This document shows, one piece after another, positions 16,485-26,289 of a stretch of DNA of 64,000 nucleotides. The DNA is taken from the NCBI RefSeq assembly GCF_003131205.1, contig NZ_QFFY01000001.1:992001-1056000 (forward strand), given 5' to 3'. Every line of letters begins with the position of its first letter. The stretch's first letter is position 1. The translations under genes were made by a program, and so were the position numbers. The notes beneath the pieces are model-generated. The model searched no databases, was not told where the DNA came from, and worked only from the letters and a program-made list of their open reading frames with translations. This DNA is from Occallatibacter savannae. GTDB taxonomy: Bacteria > Acidobacteriota > Terriglobia > Terriglobales > Acidobacteriaceae.

Positions 16485-19037
16485 ATGAGAGTTCTACTGC
16501 AGGACGTGGCGTATGCACTTCGCCAATTGCGCAAGACCCCCGGCTTCACTGCCACCGTACTGCTCACCTTGGCCCTCGGCATCGGCGCCAACGCCGCCAT
16601 CTTTACCCTCGTCAACGCCATCCTTCTCCACAACCTCCCCGTCACCGATCCCAAGTCCCTCATCCGCATCGGCGACAAAGACGACTGCTGTGTTAACGGC
16701 GGCTGGAACGACGAAGGCGACTACTCCCTCTTCGCCACTGACACCTACTACATGTACAAAAAGAACCTGCCCGAGTTTGAAGAGCTCGCAGCGATGGAGT
16801 CCGGCTACGCCTGGCGGCCCCTCACCGTTCGCCGCGCCGGTTCTGATGCCCCTGCAAAGTCAGTGACTGCAACCTTCGTCTCCGGCAACTATTTCCGCGT
16901 CTTCGGCCTCTCTCCCGCCGCTGGCCGCCTGCTCACCGACAGCGACGATCAGAAAGGCGCGCCCATCACCGCCGTCATGAGCTACGACACCTGGATGCAG
17001 GATTACGCCGGCGATCCATCCGTAGTGGGCAGCGCCTTCTACATCAACACCAAAGCCGCAACCATCATCGGCATTGCTCCAAAAGGCTTCTACGGCGACC
17101 GCATCGACACCAACCCGCCCAAGTACTACCTGCCGATGAATCTCATGGACCCGGTAAGCGGCGCGCCATACTACAACGATCCAGACGTCCAGTGGGCCTA
17201 CCTCATAGGCCGGGTTAAGCCAGGAACCTCAATACCAAACCTCCAGGCCAAAGCCAGCACGCTGCTCAAACAGCAATTCGCTCCTCTCAAAACCTTCACG
17301 GATGCGCGTGCGAAGCAGGTCCTTCCTCGAACCCACGTAGTGCTCACGCCGGGCGGCGGCGGAATCCAGAACATGCAGGATGGTTACAAGGACCACCTGA
17401 AGTTGCTCCAGTGGATCGCCGCCATGGTCCTTCTCGTTGCCTGCGCAAACATCGCCAACCTCCTCCTCGTTCGCGGCATGAGCCGTCGCGCTGAACTCTC
17501 CATTCGCTCGGCCCTCGGAGCGCAGCGCGCCCGCATCGTGCGTCAGCTTCTCACTGAAAGCATTCTTCTCTCATCCATTGGAGGCCTTCTCGGACTCGCA
17601 GTCTCTTATCTCGGAGCGCACGCACTGCTCGCACTCGCATTCCCCGACCAGCAGAACATGCCGGTCACCGCATCCCCTTCGCCGCTCGTCATCGGCTTCG
17701 CATTTGCTCTCTCGCTCGTCACGGGAATCCTCTTTGGCCTCGCGCCCGCGCTGATGGCCGCCCGCACCCAGCCCGTCGAGTCTCTCCGCTCCAATTCCCG
17801 CACCACCGCCCAGGGCGCCTCCATTCTCCAGCGCTCCCTCGTCGTCCTCCAGGCAGCTCTCTCCCTCGTCCTTCTCGTCGCCGCCGGCCTCTTCGCCCAG
17901 AGCCTCAACAAAGCGCAGAACGTCGACATGAAGCTCGACGCCACCAATCGCTACATCGCCCACATCAACCCCCAGGCAGCCGGATACAAGAACACTGAAG
18001 TCGAGCCTCTCTACCAGACCATTGAAGATCGTTTCCACGCCATACCCGGCGTCGTTCACGTCGCGCTCTCCACCTACACCCCCATGGAATCCAACAACTG
18101 GGGATCCGGCGTCAAAGTCCAGGGCGATCCCGATATCAATAAAGGCGCCTCATGGGTCAAAGGAACTCCGGAATACTTCGACTCCGTCGGCACCCACGTC
18201 GTCATGGGCCGCGGCTTCCTCCCGCAGGACAAGATGAACGCGCCGGCGGTCGCCGTCGTCAATCAGGAGTTCGTCAAACAGTTCTTCGGCAAACGAAATC
18301 CCATCGGCCATCACTTCGGCAACTCCGGCCCCGGGCCCGCCGGCCGCGACGGTGCACATGAAATCATCGGCGTTGTCGAGGACACTACCTACACCAGCGT
18401 CTACTGGAAGGACCACGCCATGTACTTCCTGCCGCTCACCCAGCGCGCCGGCGCGGGAATAGACCCCAAAGACACCATCGACAAAGACCTTTCCATGTTC
18501 GCCGGAGCACTGATCATTCAGACCAGCCATCCCGTTCCAGGCATGGAAAAACTCGTCAGCGACACGCTCGCCGGCATCAACCCAAACCTCTCCATTGTGA
18601 AGTTCCAGACCTTCCAGCAGCAGATTGACGACCGCTTCACCGAAGAACGTCTCATCGCCCGCCTCACTTCCCTCTTCGGCTTGCTCGCTCTTCTGCTCGC
18701 CGCCATTGGCCTTTACGGCGTCACGTCCTACACTGTCGTCCGCCGCACTCCCGAGATCGGCATCCGCATGGCTCTCGGCGCCGCACGCAGCCGCGTCATC
18801 GCAATCGTCATGCGCGGAGCCATGCTTCAGACCATCTTTGGACTCGCGCTCGGCGTTCCTGTAGCCGTCTTCTGCGTGCGCTACGTCAAATCCCAGCTCT
18901 TCGAAATCACTAACGTCAACATCCCCGTCATGTCCATCGCCATCGGCGTCCTCATCATCGCCGCTGCACTCGCCGGAATCATCCCTGCCCGCCGCGCCGC
19001 CTCCATCGACCCCGTCAAAGCTCTCCGCATCGACTGA
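16485..19037 (+). CDS. ADOP-family ABC-type permease (MacB/FtsX fold, duplicated, orphan)
   Basis: This 850-residue protein is built from two MacB-like halves. An N-terminal VAYALRQLRKTPGFTATVLL helix starts the first periplasmic MacB_PCD region (about 50-250), followed by a three-helix FtsX module (about 285-410). A second periplasmic region follows (about 440-690) and a second FtsX module near the C-terminus (SLFGLLALLLAAIGLYGVTSYTV ... RTPEIGIRMALGA ... PARRAASIDPVKALRID). This is the layout of the acidobacterial duplicated orphan permease family. No ABC ATPase is adjacent, as is usual for the family. I use the ATG after GGAGG (MRVLLQDVAY), 14 codons into the open frame. The substrate is unknown; efflux or envelope stress roles are guesses. 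Confidence 0.9.
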   Translation: MRVLLQDVAYALRQLRKTPGFTATVLLTLALGIGANAAIFTLVNAILLHNLPVTDPKSLIRIGDKDDCCVNGGWNDEGDYSLFATDTYYMYKKNLPEFEELAAMESGYAWRPLTVRRAGSDAPAKSVTATFVSGNYFRVFGLSPAAGRLLTDSDDQKGAPITAVMSYDTWMQDYAGDPSVVGSAFYINTKAATIIGIAPKGFYGDRIDTNPPKYYLPMNLMDPVSGAPYYNDPDVQWAYLIGRVKPGTSIPNLQAKASTLLKQQFAPLKTFTDARAKQVLPRTHVVLTPGGGGIQNMQDGYKDHLKLLQWIAAMVLLVACANIANLLLVRGMSRRAELSIRSALGAQRARIVRQLLTESILLSSIGGLLGLAVSYLGAHALLALAFPDQQNMPVTASPSPLVIGFAFALSLVTGILFGLAPALMAARTQPVESLRSNSRTTAQGASILQRSLVVLQAALSLVLLVAAGLFAQSLNKAQNVDMKLDATNRYIAHINPQAAGYKNTEVEPLYQTIEDRFHAIPGVVHVALSTYTPMESNNWGSGVKVQGDPDINKGASWVKGTPEYFDSVGTHVVMGRGFLPQDKMNAPAVAVVNQEFVKQFFGKRNPIGHHFGNSGPGPAGRDGAHEIIGVVEDTTYTSVYWKDHAMYFLPLTQRAGAGIDPKDTIDKDLSMFAGALIIQTSHPVPGMEKLVSDTLAGINPNLSIVKFQTFQQQIDDRFTEERLIARLTSLFGLLALLLAAIGLYGVTSYTVVRRTPEIGIRMALGAARSRVIAIVMRGAMLQTIFGLALGVPVAVFCVRYVKSQLFEITNVNIPVMSIAIGVLIIAAALAGIIPARRAASIDPVKALRID

Positions 19038-19077
19038 GCCCAAAGCACGAGAACTACGTTGGAGTCTCTTCGTTTTG

Positions 19078-19145
19078 AAGGGGCACGACTTCAGTCGTGC
19101 CAAGAACACGCACGTCTAGTAATGGGCTTTAGCCCCTGACGGATG
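19078..19145. repeat. Family D element, copy 2
   Basis: Same first hairpin (GGCACGACT / AGTCGTGCC) and GGGCTTTAGCCCCTGA second hairpin as the copy at 934, with a different spacer. Confidence 0.85.
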
Positions 19146-19316
19146 CTCCTTCTCCGCAGAGCATGCTGTTTGCCCGTCGACACTGTGCCTTGCTGCCCCA
19201 ACGCGCCCCTCCGCATCGCCATCTGCACGTTGCAGGACTTCAGATCCATGCTTACCCGCCGCATAGTCCGCAACCTAGCCCCGTCGGTGCTGCCAAAAGT
19301 GCTACAACCTTAGATC

Positions 19317-19736
19317 ATGAGCGCACAACGCCAGTTCCTCACCCCGCGCGAAGCGGCCCGCATGCTCGGCATCAGCTACCCCACCATCAAGAACTGGATC
19401 CTCAACGGCAAATTAAAGACCGTCCTCACTCCCGGCGGTCATCACCGCCTCACCGCATCCAGCCTCAAGCCGTTCTTCAAGGCCGATGCCGAACGCCCAG
19501 AGACAGAATCGCGCGCCCGCTATCGCCGCGTCAGCGGACGCAACCAGCTTGCCGGAAAAGTCGTCAGCGTCCGCATCGAAGGCCTCCTCGCAGAAATCAT
19601 CCTCGCCATCGGGGAAGCGCACATCACCTCCATCATCACCGCATCAGCGGCCCGCGAACTCAACCTCAAGAAAGGCGACACCGCCGCAGCCCTCATTAAA
19701 TCAACAGACGTCATGATCGAACGTCTCGACGATTGA
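19317..19736 (+). CDS. HTH-TOBE (molybdate-binding-like) DNA-binding protein
   Basis: This 139-residue protein has an excisionase/MerR-like helix-turn-helix at about residues 6-50 (FLTPREAARMLGISYPTIKNWILNGKLK, wing PGGHHRL) joined to a TOBE/Mop-type domain at about 68-135 (NQLAGKVVSVRIEGLLAEIILAIG...LNLKKGDTAAALIKSTDVMI). The Mop fold binds molybdate or tungstate oxyanions in known proteins, so this may be a small oxyanion-responsive regulator, simpler than ModE. It precedes a TonB receptor gene by about 150 bases, which could be its target. Residues typical of molybdate contact cannot be verified by eye. Confidence 0.78.
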   Translation: MSAQRQFLTPREAARMLGISYPTIKNWILNGKLKTVLTPGGHHRLTASSLKPFFKADAERPETESRARYRRVSGRNQLAGKVVSVRIEGLLAEIILAIGEAHITSIITASAARELNLKKGDTAAALIKSTDVMIERLDD

Positions 19737-19758
19737 TCGTCTTTCATTGACTATACGA

Positions 19759-19779
19759 TTCGAAATATATAAATTCGAG
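19759..19779. promoter_or_regulatory. AT-rich imperfect palindrome upstream of TonB receptor gene
   Basis: TCGAA and TTCGA arms flank an AT-rich core (ATATATAAA) in an otherwise GC-rich region, between the HTH-TOBE gene and the TonB receptor gene. It could be an operator or promoter core. The match is short and this is a weak call. Confidence 0.3.
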
Positions 19780-19889
19780 AGTACCGGTCGACGCCGGCAG
19801 AGAGCCCTCCCCCTTTTCTCTTGGTTCTCAACTTCATTCTTCAGGCCGGCGGGCAACCTCCGGCTCTGTGGGCCCACGGAGAACAGCAC

Positions 19890-22800
19890 ATGCTCCGGCG
19901 ACTGCTCGCTGGAATCGCCTTCGCATCCTGCATCGCGCTCGCAGCCAATGCGCAAATCGCTGCGGACCTGCGCGGTCGCGTCCTCGACCCCGCCGGCTCG
20001 GCTGTCCCCAACGCTACAGTCGATCTCACGCAGAGCGCCACCAACACGCGCATCTCCACCCTCACATCCCGCTCAGGCGACTATTCCTTCACCAATCTCA
20101 CTCCCGGCGTATACCAGCTCGACGTCAACTCGCCCGGCTTTGCTCATCTCACGCGCGGCGGAGTTCGCGCCATCGTCGGTCAGACCGTCAACGTCGATCT
20201 ACGTCTGACCCTCACCACCAGCCAGCAGACCGTAAAGGTCAACTCCGACGCGCCTCTGCTTCAATCCGCCACCAGCAACATACAAACCAACATCCCCGGC
20301 TCAACAGTAGTTGCCATGCCGCTGAACACCCGCAACTTCGTTCAGCTTGCAACCCTCTCGCCCGGCGTCGAACTCCCGCCCGGCACCGTCCTTCCCCGCA
20401 TCAACGGAGGCCGCCCCCGCACCAACGAATACCTCTACGACGGCATCTCCGCTCTGCAACCCGAACCCGGCCAGGTCGTCTACTTCCCCATCGTCGACGA
20501 CATCCAGGCCTTCACCGTCGAGGCCGACAACGTTCCCGCCGAGTTCGGCCGCTTCAATGGCGGAGTAGTCAACGTCGCCACCCGATCCGGCACCAACAGA
20601 CTCCACGGCACGCTCTTCGAGTTCTTCCGCAACGAAGATCTCAACGCGCGCAACTACTTCGCCGCCGCGGCAGCGCGCAAACCCGAATATCGCCGCAACC
20701 TCTACGGCGGCACCATCGGCGGCCCCATCCTCCCTAACCACCTCTTCTTCTTCGGTGCGTATCAGGGCATCAAGCAGCTCATCGGCGTCACGCGAATCTC
20801 CACGATCCCGACAATGGCCGAGCGCCAGGGCATCTTCACCGGCCTCTCCCACATCTATGACCCAACTACAACCACCGTCGTAAATGGCATCACCGTCCGC
20901 CGAGAATTCCCCAACGACGTCATCAGCATCCCCTTCGATCCCGCCGCTCAGGCCCTCCTCGCCCGCTTCCCCACCCCCACCAACCTCACCGCCAAGGCCA
21001 ACAACTACACCCGCACCGCCAACGACGCCGACCATCAAAATCAATTCGACTTCCGCATCGACGGCTCCATCGGCTCACACGACATCGCCTTTGGCCGCTT
21101 CTCGTACTACAACGAAATCGAGCAGCCCGTCGCGCCTCTCCCCGACGGCAGCGGAGCCATCAACGGCGCAGTAATCGGCACCGGCGGTGTCTCTGGCCTC
21201 TCCAGTGTCCTCGGGCAGCAGGCCGTCATCAATGAAACACACATCTTCACACCGCACCTGCTCGCAGATCTTCGCGCCGGCTACACGCGCCGCGGCAACA
21301 ACATCAACGGCGCATCCCTGAAGGACACCGCCTCCGCGTCTCTCAGCATTCCCGGCATCCCCACCAACGCCGCATTCAACAACGCGCTCCCGCTCTTCAC
21401 CTTCTCCGGATTCCAGCAGCTCGGACCCTCACCCAGTACCTTCTCGCAATATCAGACCGCCGTCTGGCAAACTGTCGACAATGTCGCCTGGACGCGCGGA
21501 CCGCACCAGCTCAAATTCGGCCTAGACTTTCGCTGGTATCAGCTCAACGCCATCGCTCCGCCCAACCCCACCGGCTCCTTCGCATTCACCACCACCGGCA
21601 CGAATCAACAAGGAGTCACCAACAGCGGCAACTCCATCGCCAGCTTCCTCCTCGGCCAGGTCGACACCTTCCAGATCGATCTCCAGCAAAGCCAGATCAG
21701 ACCCCGCGACCACATCTTCGAATTCTTCGCGCAGGATGATTGGAAGCTCACCGGCCGTCTCACCCTCAACGTCGGCGCGCGCTACACGCTCCACTTCCCT
21801 TCAACGGAAAAGACCAATCAGGGAGCCGTCTTCAATCTCGCCACGCAGCAGCTCGACTACCTCGGCCGGAACGGCTTCTCGCGCAGCGCCCGCGAACTCC
21901 ACTACGACAACCTCGCGCCCCGCATCGGCTTTGCATTCCTCGCAACTCCAAAAGCAGTCCTTCGCTCCGGCTTCGGAATCGTCTTCATCGACCAGTCTGG
22001 CATCACCACTCCCTTCACCACGCCGCAATTTCCCTTCATCCAGAACGTGCAGCAGAAAACCCAGGACAATCTGCGCCCCGCCTTCGTTCTTTCTCACGGG
22101 CCATCCGTCGCTCCCATCCCGCTCACGCCCGATGCCGGCCTCGGCCAGAGCGTCTACACAGCTGATCGCCGCGCAGGCTCCGGCTACTCTCAGCAGTGGA
22201 ACCTCGCCATCCAGCGCGCCATCACCAGCAACCTCTCCGCCGAAGTCGCTTACGTCGGCTCGCACATCGTACATGTCGGGGTTCCCGATTCCAACCTTAA
22301 CCAGCTCACCGCCGACCAGCTTGCCCAGGGCGCATCACTGCTCCAAGCCGTCCCCAATCCCTACTACGGCCAGATCCCCTCATCCAGCTCCCTCGGCGGT
22401 CGCAACGTCACGCGCGCTCAACTGCTCAAGCCCTACCCGCGCTTCCTCAACGTCGCCACCTACCGCCACAACAGCGGCCAATCCAACTACAACGCCCTCG
22501 AAGCTAAAGTCGAACAGCGCCTCTCCCACGGCATCTCGTTCCTCTTCGCCTATACCCACTCCAAACTCATCGACGACGCATCCGCTGTCTTCTCCACCAC
22601 CGTCCTCTCGTCGCCAAACTCCAGCAGCCTCATCGCCGCCGACTCATACCGCCCTTCGCTCGAGCGCGACTCCTCCAGCGGCGACATGCCCAACGTCACC
22701 TCCTTCAGCGCCACCTATGATCTCCCCGCCGGCCACGGCCACAGCTTCGCATCCCATGGACTCTCTGACACCGTCCTCGGCGGCTGGCAGCTCAACACCA

Positions 22801-23225
22801 TACTCTCCCTTCAATCCGGGATGCCCGTCACCATCACGCAAGCCACCAACTTCAACTCCTTCGCTGGCTTCTCCATCCAGCGTCCCAACCTGATCGGCAA
22901 GCCATCGCTCTCACCCGCCGAGCGCTTTCCCTCGCACTTCTTCAACACCGCGGCATTCGCCACCGCTCCGCAGTTCACCATCGGATCCGCGTCGCGCAAT
23001 CCAGTACGCGGCCCCGCCTACCGCGATCTCGACCTCGCGCTCGTCAAGCACACCACGCTCTTCCACGAGACCGGCGTAGAATTTCGCGCTGAGCTCTTCA
23101 ATGTCACCAACACGCCCGCCTTCGCTCAACCCAACGGCGGCTTCGGCTCCCCCGCCTTCGGCAGCATCACCAGCACCGTCACCGACCCCAGAGTCATGCA
23201 GCTTGCCATCCGCTTGAGCCGCTGA
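19890..23225 (+). CDS. TonB-dependent receptor with carboxypeptidase-regulatory-like N-terminal domain
   Basis: This 1111-residue outer-membrane protein has a signal peptide (MLRRLLAGIAFASCIALAANAQ), a carboxypeptidase-regulatory/CNA-B-like beta-sandwich (about 25-105: LRGRVLDPAGSAVPNATVDLTQ), a plug-like region (about 115-240, with GGRPRTNEYLYDG and FGRFNGGVVNVATRSGTNRLHGTLFEFFRNEDLNARNYF) and a long beta-barrel ending in ...VMQLAIRLSR. This Oar-like architecture is greatly expanded in Acidobacteriota; substrates are mostly unknown, with complex organic polymers usually suspected. The start is the ATG with ACGGAGAA before it; an earlier ATG in frame would place 23 unrelated residues before the signal peptide. 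It follows the HTH-TOBE regulator. Confidence 0.9.
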   Translation: MLRRLLAGIAFASCIALAANAQIAADLRGRVLDPAGSAVPNATVDLTQSATNTRISTLTSRSGDYSFTNLTPGVYQLDVNSPGFAHLTRGGVRAIVGQTVNVDLRLTLTTSQQTVKVNSDAPLLQSATSNIQTNIPGSTVVAMPLNTRNFVQLATLSPGVELPPGTVLPRINGGRPRTNEYLYDGISALQPEPGQVVYFPIVDDIQAFTVEADNVPAEFGRFNGGVVNVATRSGTNRLHGTLFEFFRNEDLNARNYFAAAAARKPEYRRNLYGGTIGGPILPNHLFFFGAYQGIKQLIGVTRISTIPTMAERQGIFTGLSHIYDPTTTTVVNGITVRREFPNDVISIPFDPAAQALLARFPTPTNLTAKANNYTRTANDADHQNQFDFRIDGSIGSHDIAFGRFSYYNEIEQPVAPLPDGSGAINGAVIGTGGVSGLSSVLGQQAVINETHIFTPHLLADLRAGYTRRGNNINGASLKDTASASLSIPGIPTNAAFNNALPLFTFSGFQQLGPSPSTFSQYQTAVWQTVDNVAWTRGPHQLKFGLDFRWYQLNAIAPPNPTGSFAFTTTGTNQQGVTNSGNSIASFLLGQVDTFQIDLQQSQIRPRDHIFEFFAQDDWKLTGRLTLNVGARYTLHFPSTEKTNQGAVFNLATQQLDYLGRNGFSRSARELHYDNLAPRIGFAFLATPKAVLRSGFGIVFIDQSGITTPFTTPQFPFIQNVQQKTQDNLRPAFVLSHGPSVAPIPLTPDAGLGQSVYTADRRAGSGYSQQWNLAIQRAITSNLSAEVAYVGSHIVHVGVPDSNLNQLTADQLAQGASLLQAVPNPYYGQIPSSSSLGGRNVTRAQLLKPYPRFLNVATYRHNSGQSNYNALEAKVEQRLSHGISFLFAYTHSKLIDDASAVFSTTVLSSPNSSSLIAADSYRPSLERDSSSGDMPNVTSFSATYDLPAGHGHSFASHGLSDTVLGGWQLNTILSLQSGMPVTITQATNFNSFAGFSIQRPNLIGKPSLSPAERFPSHFFNTAAFATAPQFTIGSASRNPVRGPAYRDLDLALVKHTTLFHETGVEFRAELFNVTNTPAFAQPNGGFGSPAFGSITSTVTDPRVMQLAIRLSR

Positions 23226-23308
23226 AAACACAACAACGCAAAATCGATCGTCAATCGCGAGCCGGAAATCCCTTGTGCGCCCCCTTTGCGAACGCCCCGT
23301 GAAATGTC

Positions 23309-23354
23309 GATGAAAGCCTGATGAATCGCGCTCTGCCTTAAGAGTTCGTTAAGA
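23309..23354 (+). promoter_or_regulatory. Paired 11-bp-spaced direct repeats upstream of second TonB receptor gene
   Basis: GATGAA-N5-GATGAA (23309-23325) and TTAAGA-N5-TTAAGA (23338-23354) each repeat at an 11-bp period. Pho boxes of PhoB/PhoP-type regulators have this geometry. The downstream genes include a phosphoesterase, which makes phosphate control a reasonable guess, but the half-sites are not a known consensus. Confidence 0.4.
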
Positions 23355-23420
23355 CTCAGAACCATACTCTGCGTTCAGGTCTCTTCTGTTGATTCAACTT
23401 ACTCAGAGGCTAGGAGTGCC

Positions 23421-26267
23421 ATGCGCAGATTCGTTTGGAGTTCTGTTGTGCTGATGTGTGTCCTGACCGCGACGTTTGGATGGTCACAATCGTCCGGCAA
23501 GGGCTCGATTAACGGTGTAGTGAAGGACCCCGCAGGAGCAGTCCTGAAGGGTGCCCGCATCGAGATGCAACCGCAGTTGCGGCCGGTCACCACAAACGGC
23601 CAGGGCGAGTTCAACATTACCGATGTCCCCGCAGGAACGTACGCCGTCACTGTCTCCTACGTCGGCTTCTCGCCGTACACCACCAGCGTGAGCGTATCGC
23701 CCGGCCAGAGCGCCGCTGTAAACGCTCAACTCCAGGTAGCCTCCGCGGCCGATCAGGTCGAAGTCACCGCCGACCGCCCGCGCGGCGAAGCAGAGGCCAT
23801 CAACCGCACCCTCGCCGCAGAAAACATCGTGCAGGTGCTTCCTGCGGAAGTCATCGTCTCCCTTCCCAACGCCAACATCGCCGACGCCTTGGGCCGCATG
23901 GCATCTGTCACCATCGAGCGCGATGAGGGCGAAGGCAAATACGTTCAGATTCGCGGAACGGAACCCCGCCTCAGCAACACCATGGTCGACGGCGTCACCA
24001 TCCCGTCGCCAGAGTCCGGCGTCCGCCAGATCAAGCTCGACACCATCGCCTCCGACCTCGTCGACTCCGTCGAGATCAACAAAACCCTCCAGGCCAACAT
24101 CGACGGCGACGGCATCGGCGGATCCGTCAACCTCGTCACAAAAACCGCAACCGACACTCCGACCATCGTCCTCTACGGCGTTGGCGGATACACCCCCATC
24201 ATCGGCGGCCGCAGCGTCGACCAGTTCGGCGCAACTCTCGGCAAGCGTTTCGGCGAGAGCAAAAAGTTCGGCGTCCTCGTCGGCGGCACCTACGACTTCA
24301 ATGGCCGCGGCATTAACGACATCGAGCCCTCCCCAACCACAGACAGCATCACCCCCCACTACGACAGCCTCGACATCCGCGACTATGTCTACTACCGCAC
24401 CCGCTGGGGCGCGACTGCGGCAGCGGACTACCGCTTGAGCGAAGGTTCCAACATCTCCGTGCGCGGACTCTTCTCCACCTTCCGCAACTGGGGCAACAAG
24501 TGGGTATACACCCTCAACGATAACGACACGCCTCAGTACAGCCAGGACTGGCGTCGCCCCAACTTCGCCGTCGGCAGCATGTCTGTTCATGGAAACCACA
24601 ACATCAACTCCAACACCTTCATCTGGAACGTAGCCGTTGGCCGCTCGCGTTCTCTCTCCGGCTCAGGCAGCGCCAAGTTCTCCTGGATCGGCGATCCCGA
24701 CATAAATTGCGTCAATGACCAGAGCGTCGCAGCCAGCGTCAATCGCCCCGGCTGGAGCGCCGGCTGCTTCGGAACTGGCGCTGACAATGCAGAAGACCGC
24801 GCCAACTACAAACTCAAATCGTGGGCACCACCCACCTTCGGCCAGAGTGTCCAACTGAACCTTGAAGCTTCCGCATCCTACGCGCGCCTCTACCACCTCG
24901 GAACCCGCTACGGCACGCTTGAGTTCGGCGGCAAAATCCGCAACGCGCACAAGTTCGACGACACCTACAACGAGAGCTTCAAAGCAAACTCGACCCTCGC
25001 CGTCGCAGCGCATCCTGAGTGGAACTCCAACTTCACCGATCCCGATTACTACGACAAGACCTACCATGTCGGCCCGGTCACCGATTATGCGAAGATCGAC
25101 GCCTACGTTCACTCCAACCTCGGTCTCTTCACCATGTCCGGCGGACCCGGCGTCAACGCCAACAACTACGACCTCGTCGAACGCATTCCAGCCGGCTACG
25201 TCATGAACACCATCGACCTTGCGCCGCGTTTCCGCTGGGTCGTCGGAGTTCGCTTCGAAGCCACCCACGTTGACACCACCAGCTTCGACGCAACCAAAGG
25301 CACACTCTCCTTCAAGGCAGGTGGCGACTACCTCGACGTCCTGCCCAGCACCTCGTTGCGCTTCGCTGTCGACAAGGACTCTGACCTTCGCCTCGTCTAT
25401 GGCCGCGGTCTCGCGCGACCCGATCCGCAGGACATCTCGCAGGCCGTCGGTCAGCCCGACATCACCACTACTCCTGCAACCGTGAGCATCGGCAATCCCA
25501 ATCTCAAAGCCGAGCACGCCAACAACTACGACGTCCTCTATGAGCACTCCTTCAGCCACACCGGCCTTCTGCAGGCAGGCTGGTTCTACAAGCAGCTCTC
25601 CGACCCCATCGTCACGCTCCAGACCCTGACAAACAACTATGTCTACAACCCCGGCGCGCCCACGCTCGTTACGGAACCATCCAATGGCGGAAGCGCGCAC
25701 ATTCAGGGATTTGAGATCGGCTTCCAGCAGCGTCTCGCCTATCTACCCGGCGTTCTCTCCGGCGCCGGCATCTCTGCCAACTACAGCTACACCAACTCTC
25801 AGGCGTCGCTCGTCAACCCGCTTCGCACCGACTCGCCTGCCCTGCTCCGCCAGGCTCCCAACAGCTGGAACATCAGCCCCACCTACGACACGAAGCATTT
25901 CTCGATGCGCGTGGGCATGACCTTCGATGACAAGATGATCTACGCCTACCAGTACCAGAACCTCGCCTACGCCACCGACGACAACGGTAATCCCATCGTC
26001 GTCAACGGCATTCAGCAAACCGTGCCCAACCCGCAGGTCGGCGGCGCACGCGGTCCTGCCGGAGACAACTACCTCTACTCCCATTTCCAGTTGGATACCC
26101 AGGCAAGCTATCGCCTGCCCGCCGGCTTCGAGGTCTATGGATACGGCCTCAACCTGAACAACGAAGTCTTCGGCTTCTACAACGGCAGCCCGCAGTACGT
26201 AGTTCAGCGCGAGTACTACCACCCCACTTACGCCGGCGGAGTACGCTGGAACATCCACCACGAATAG
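23421..26267 (+). CDS. TonB-dependent receptor with N-terminal carboxypeptidase-like domain
   Basis: This 948-residue outer-membrane receptor has a signal peptide (MRRFVWSSVVLMCVLTATFGWSQ), a carboxypeptidase-regulatory-like domain (about 28-110: GSINGVVKDPAGAVLKGARIEM), a full plug domain (about 130-235: NIADALGRMASVTIERDEGEGKYVQIRGTEP, MVDGVTIPSP, GGSVNLVTKTA) and a beta-barrel ending in NIHHE. Unlike the first receptor, it has a recognisable TonB-dependent plug of the kind in TonB_rcpt_bac proteins. AGGAG precedes the ATG. It is followed 22 bases later by a secreted phosphoesterase, so the pair probably works together, for instance in release and uptake of a phosphorylated compound; that link is inferred. 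Confidence 0.92.
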   Translation: MRRFVWSSVVLMCVLTATFGWSQSSGKGSINGVVKDPAGAVLKGARIEMQPQLRPVTTNGQGEFNITDVPAGTYAVTVSYVGFSPYTTSVSVSPGQSAAVNAQLQVASAADQVEVTADRPRGEAEAINRTLAAENIVQVLPAEVIVSLPNANIADALGRMASVTIERDEGEGKYVQIRGTEPRLSNTMVDGVTIPSPESGVRQIKLDTIASDLVDSVEINKTLQANIDGDGIGGSVNLVTKTATDTPTIVLYGVGGYTPIIGGRSVDQFGATLGKRFGESKKFGVLVGGTYDFNGRGINDIEPSPTTDSITPHYDSLDIRDYVYYRTRWGATAAADYRLSEGSNISVRGLFSTFRNWGNKWVYTLNDNDTPQYSQDWRRPNFAVGSMSVHGNHNINSNTFIWNVAVGRSRSLSGSGSAKFSWIGDPDINCVNDQSVAASVNRPGWSAGCFGTGADNAEDRANYKLKSWAPPTFGQSVQLNLEASASYARLYHLGTRYGTLEFGGKIRNAHKFDDTYNESFKANSTLAVAAHPEWNSNFTDPDYYDKTYHVGPVTDYAKIDAYVHSNLGLFTMSGGPGVNANNYDLVERIPAGYVMNTIDLAPRFRWVVGVRFEATHVDTTSFDATKGTLSFKAGGDYLDVLPSTSLRFAVDKDSDLRLVYGRGLARPDPQDISQAVGQPDITTTPATVSIGNPNLKAEHANNYDVLYEHSFSHTGLLQAGWFYKQLSDPIVTLQTLTNNYVYNPGAPTLVTEPSNGGSAHIQGFEIGFQQRLAYLPGVLSGAGISANYSYTNSQASLVNPLRTDSPALLRQAPNSWNISPTYDTKHFSMRVGMTFDDKMIYAYQYQNLAYATDDNGNPIVVNGIQQTVPNPQVGGARGPAGDNYLYSHFQLDTQASYRLPAGFEVYGYGLNLNNEVFGFYNGSPQYVVQREYYHPTYAGGVRWNIHHE

Positions 26268-26289
26268 CGACTCGCTCTACAGTAGAAAC

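Noticed and set aside
19038..19316. Frames across the gap between ADOP and HTH-TOBE genes
   Set aside because: They read through a family D repeat and lack ribosome sites; no gene.
23484..24599. 371-codon frame antisense to the TonB receptor
   Set aside because: Ala/Val/Gly/Asp-rich shadow of a well-supported receptor gene; typical of GC-rich coding DNA.
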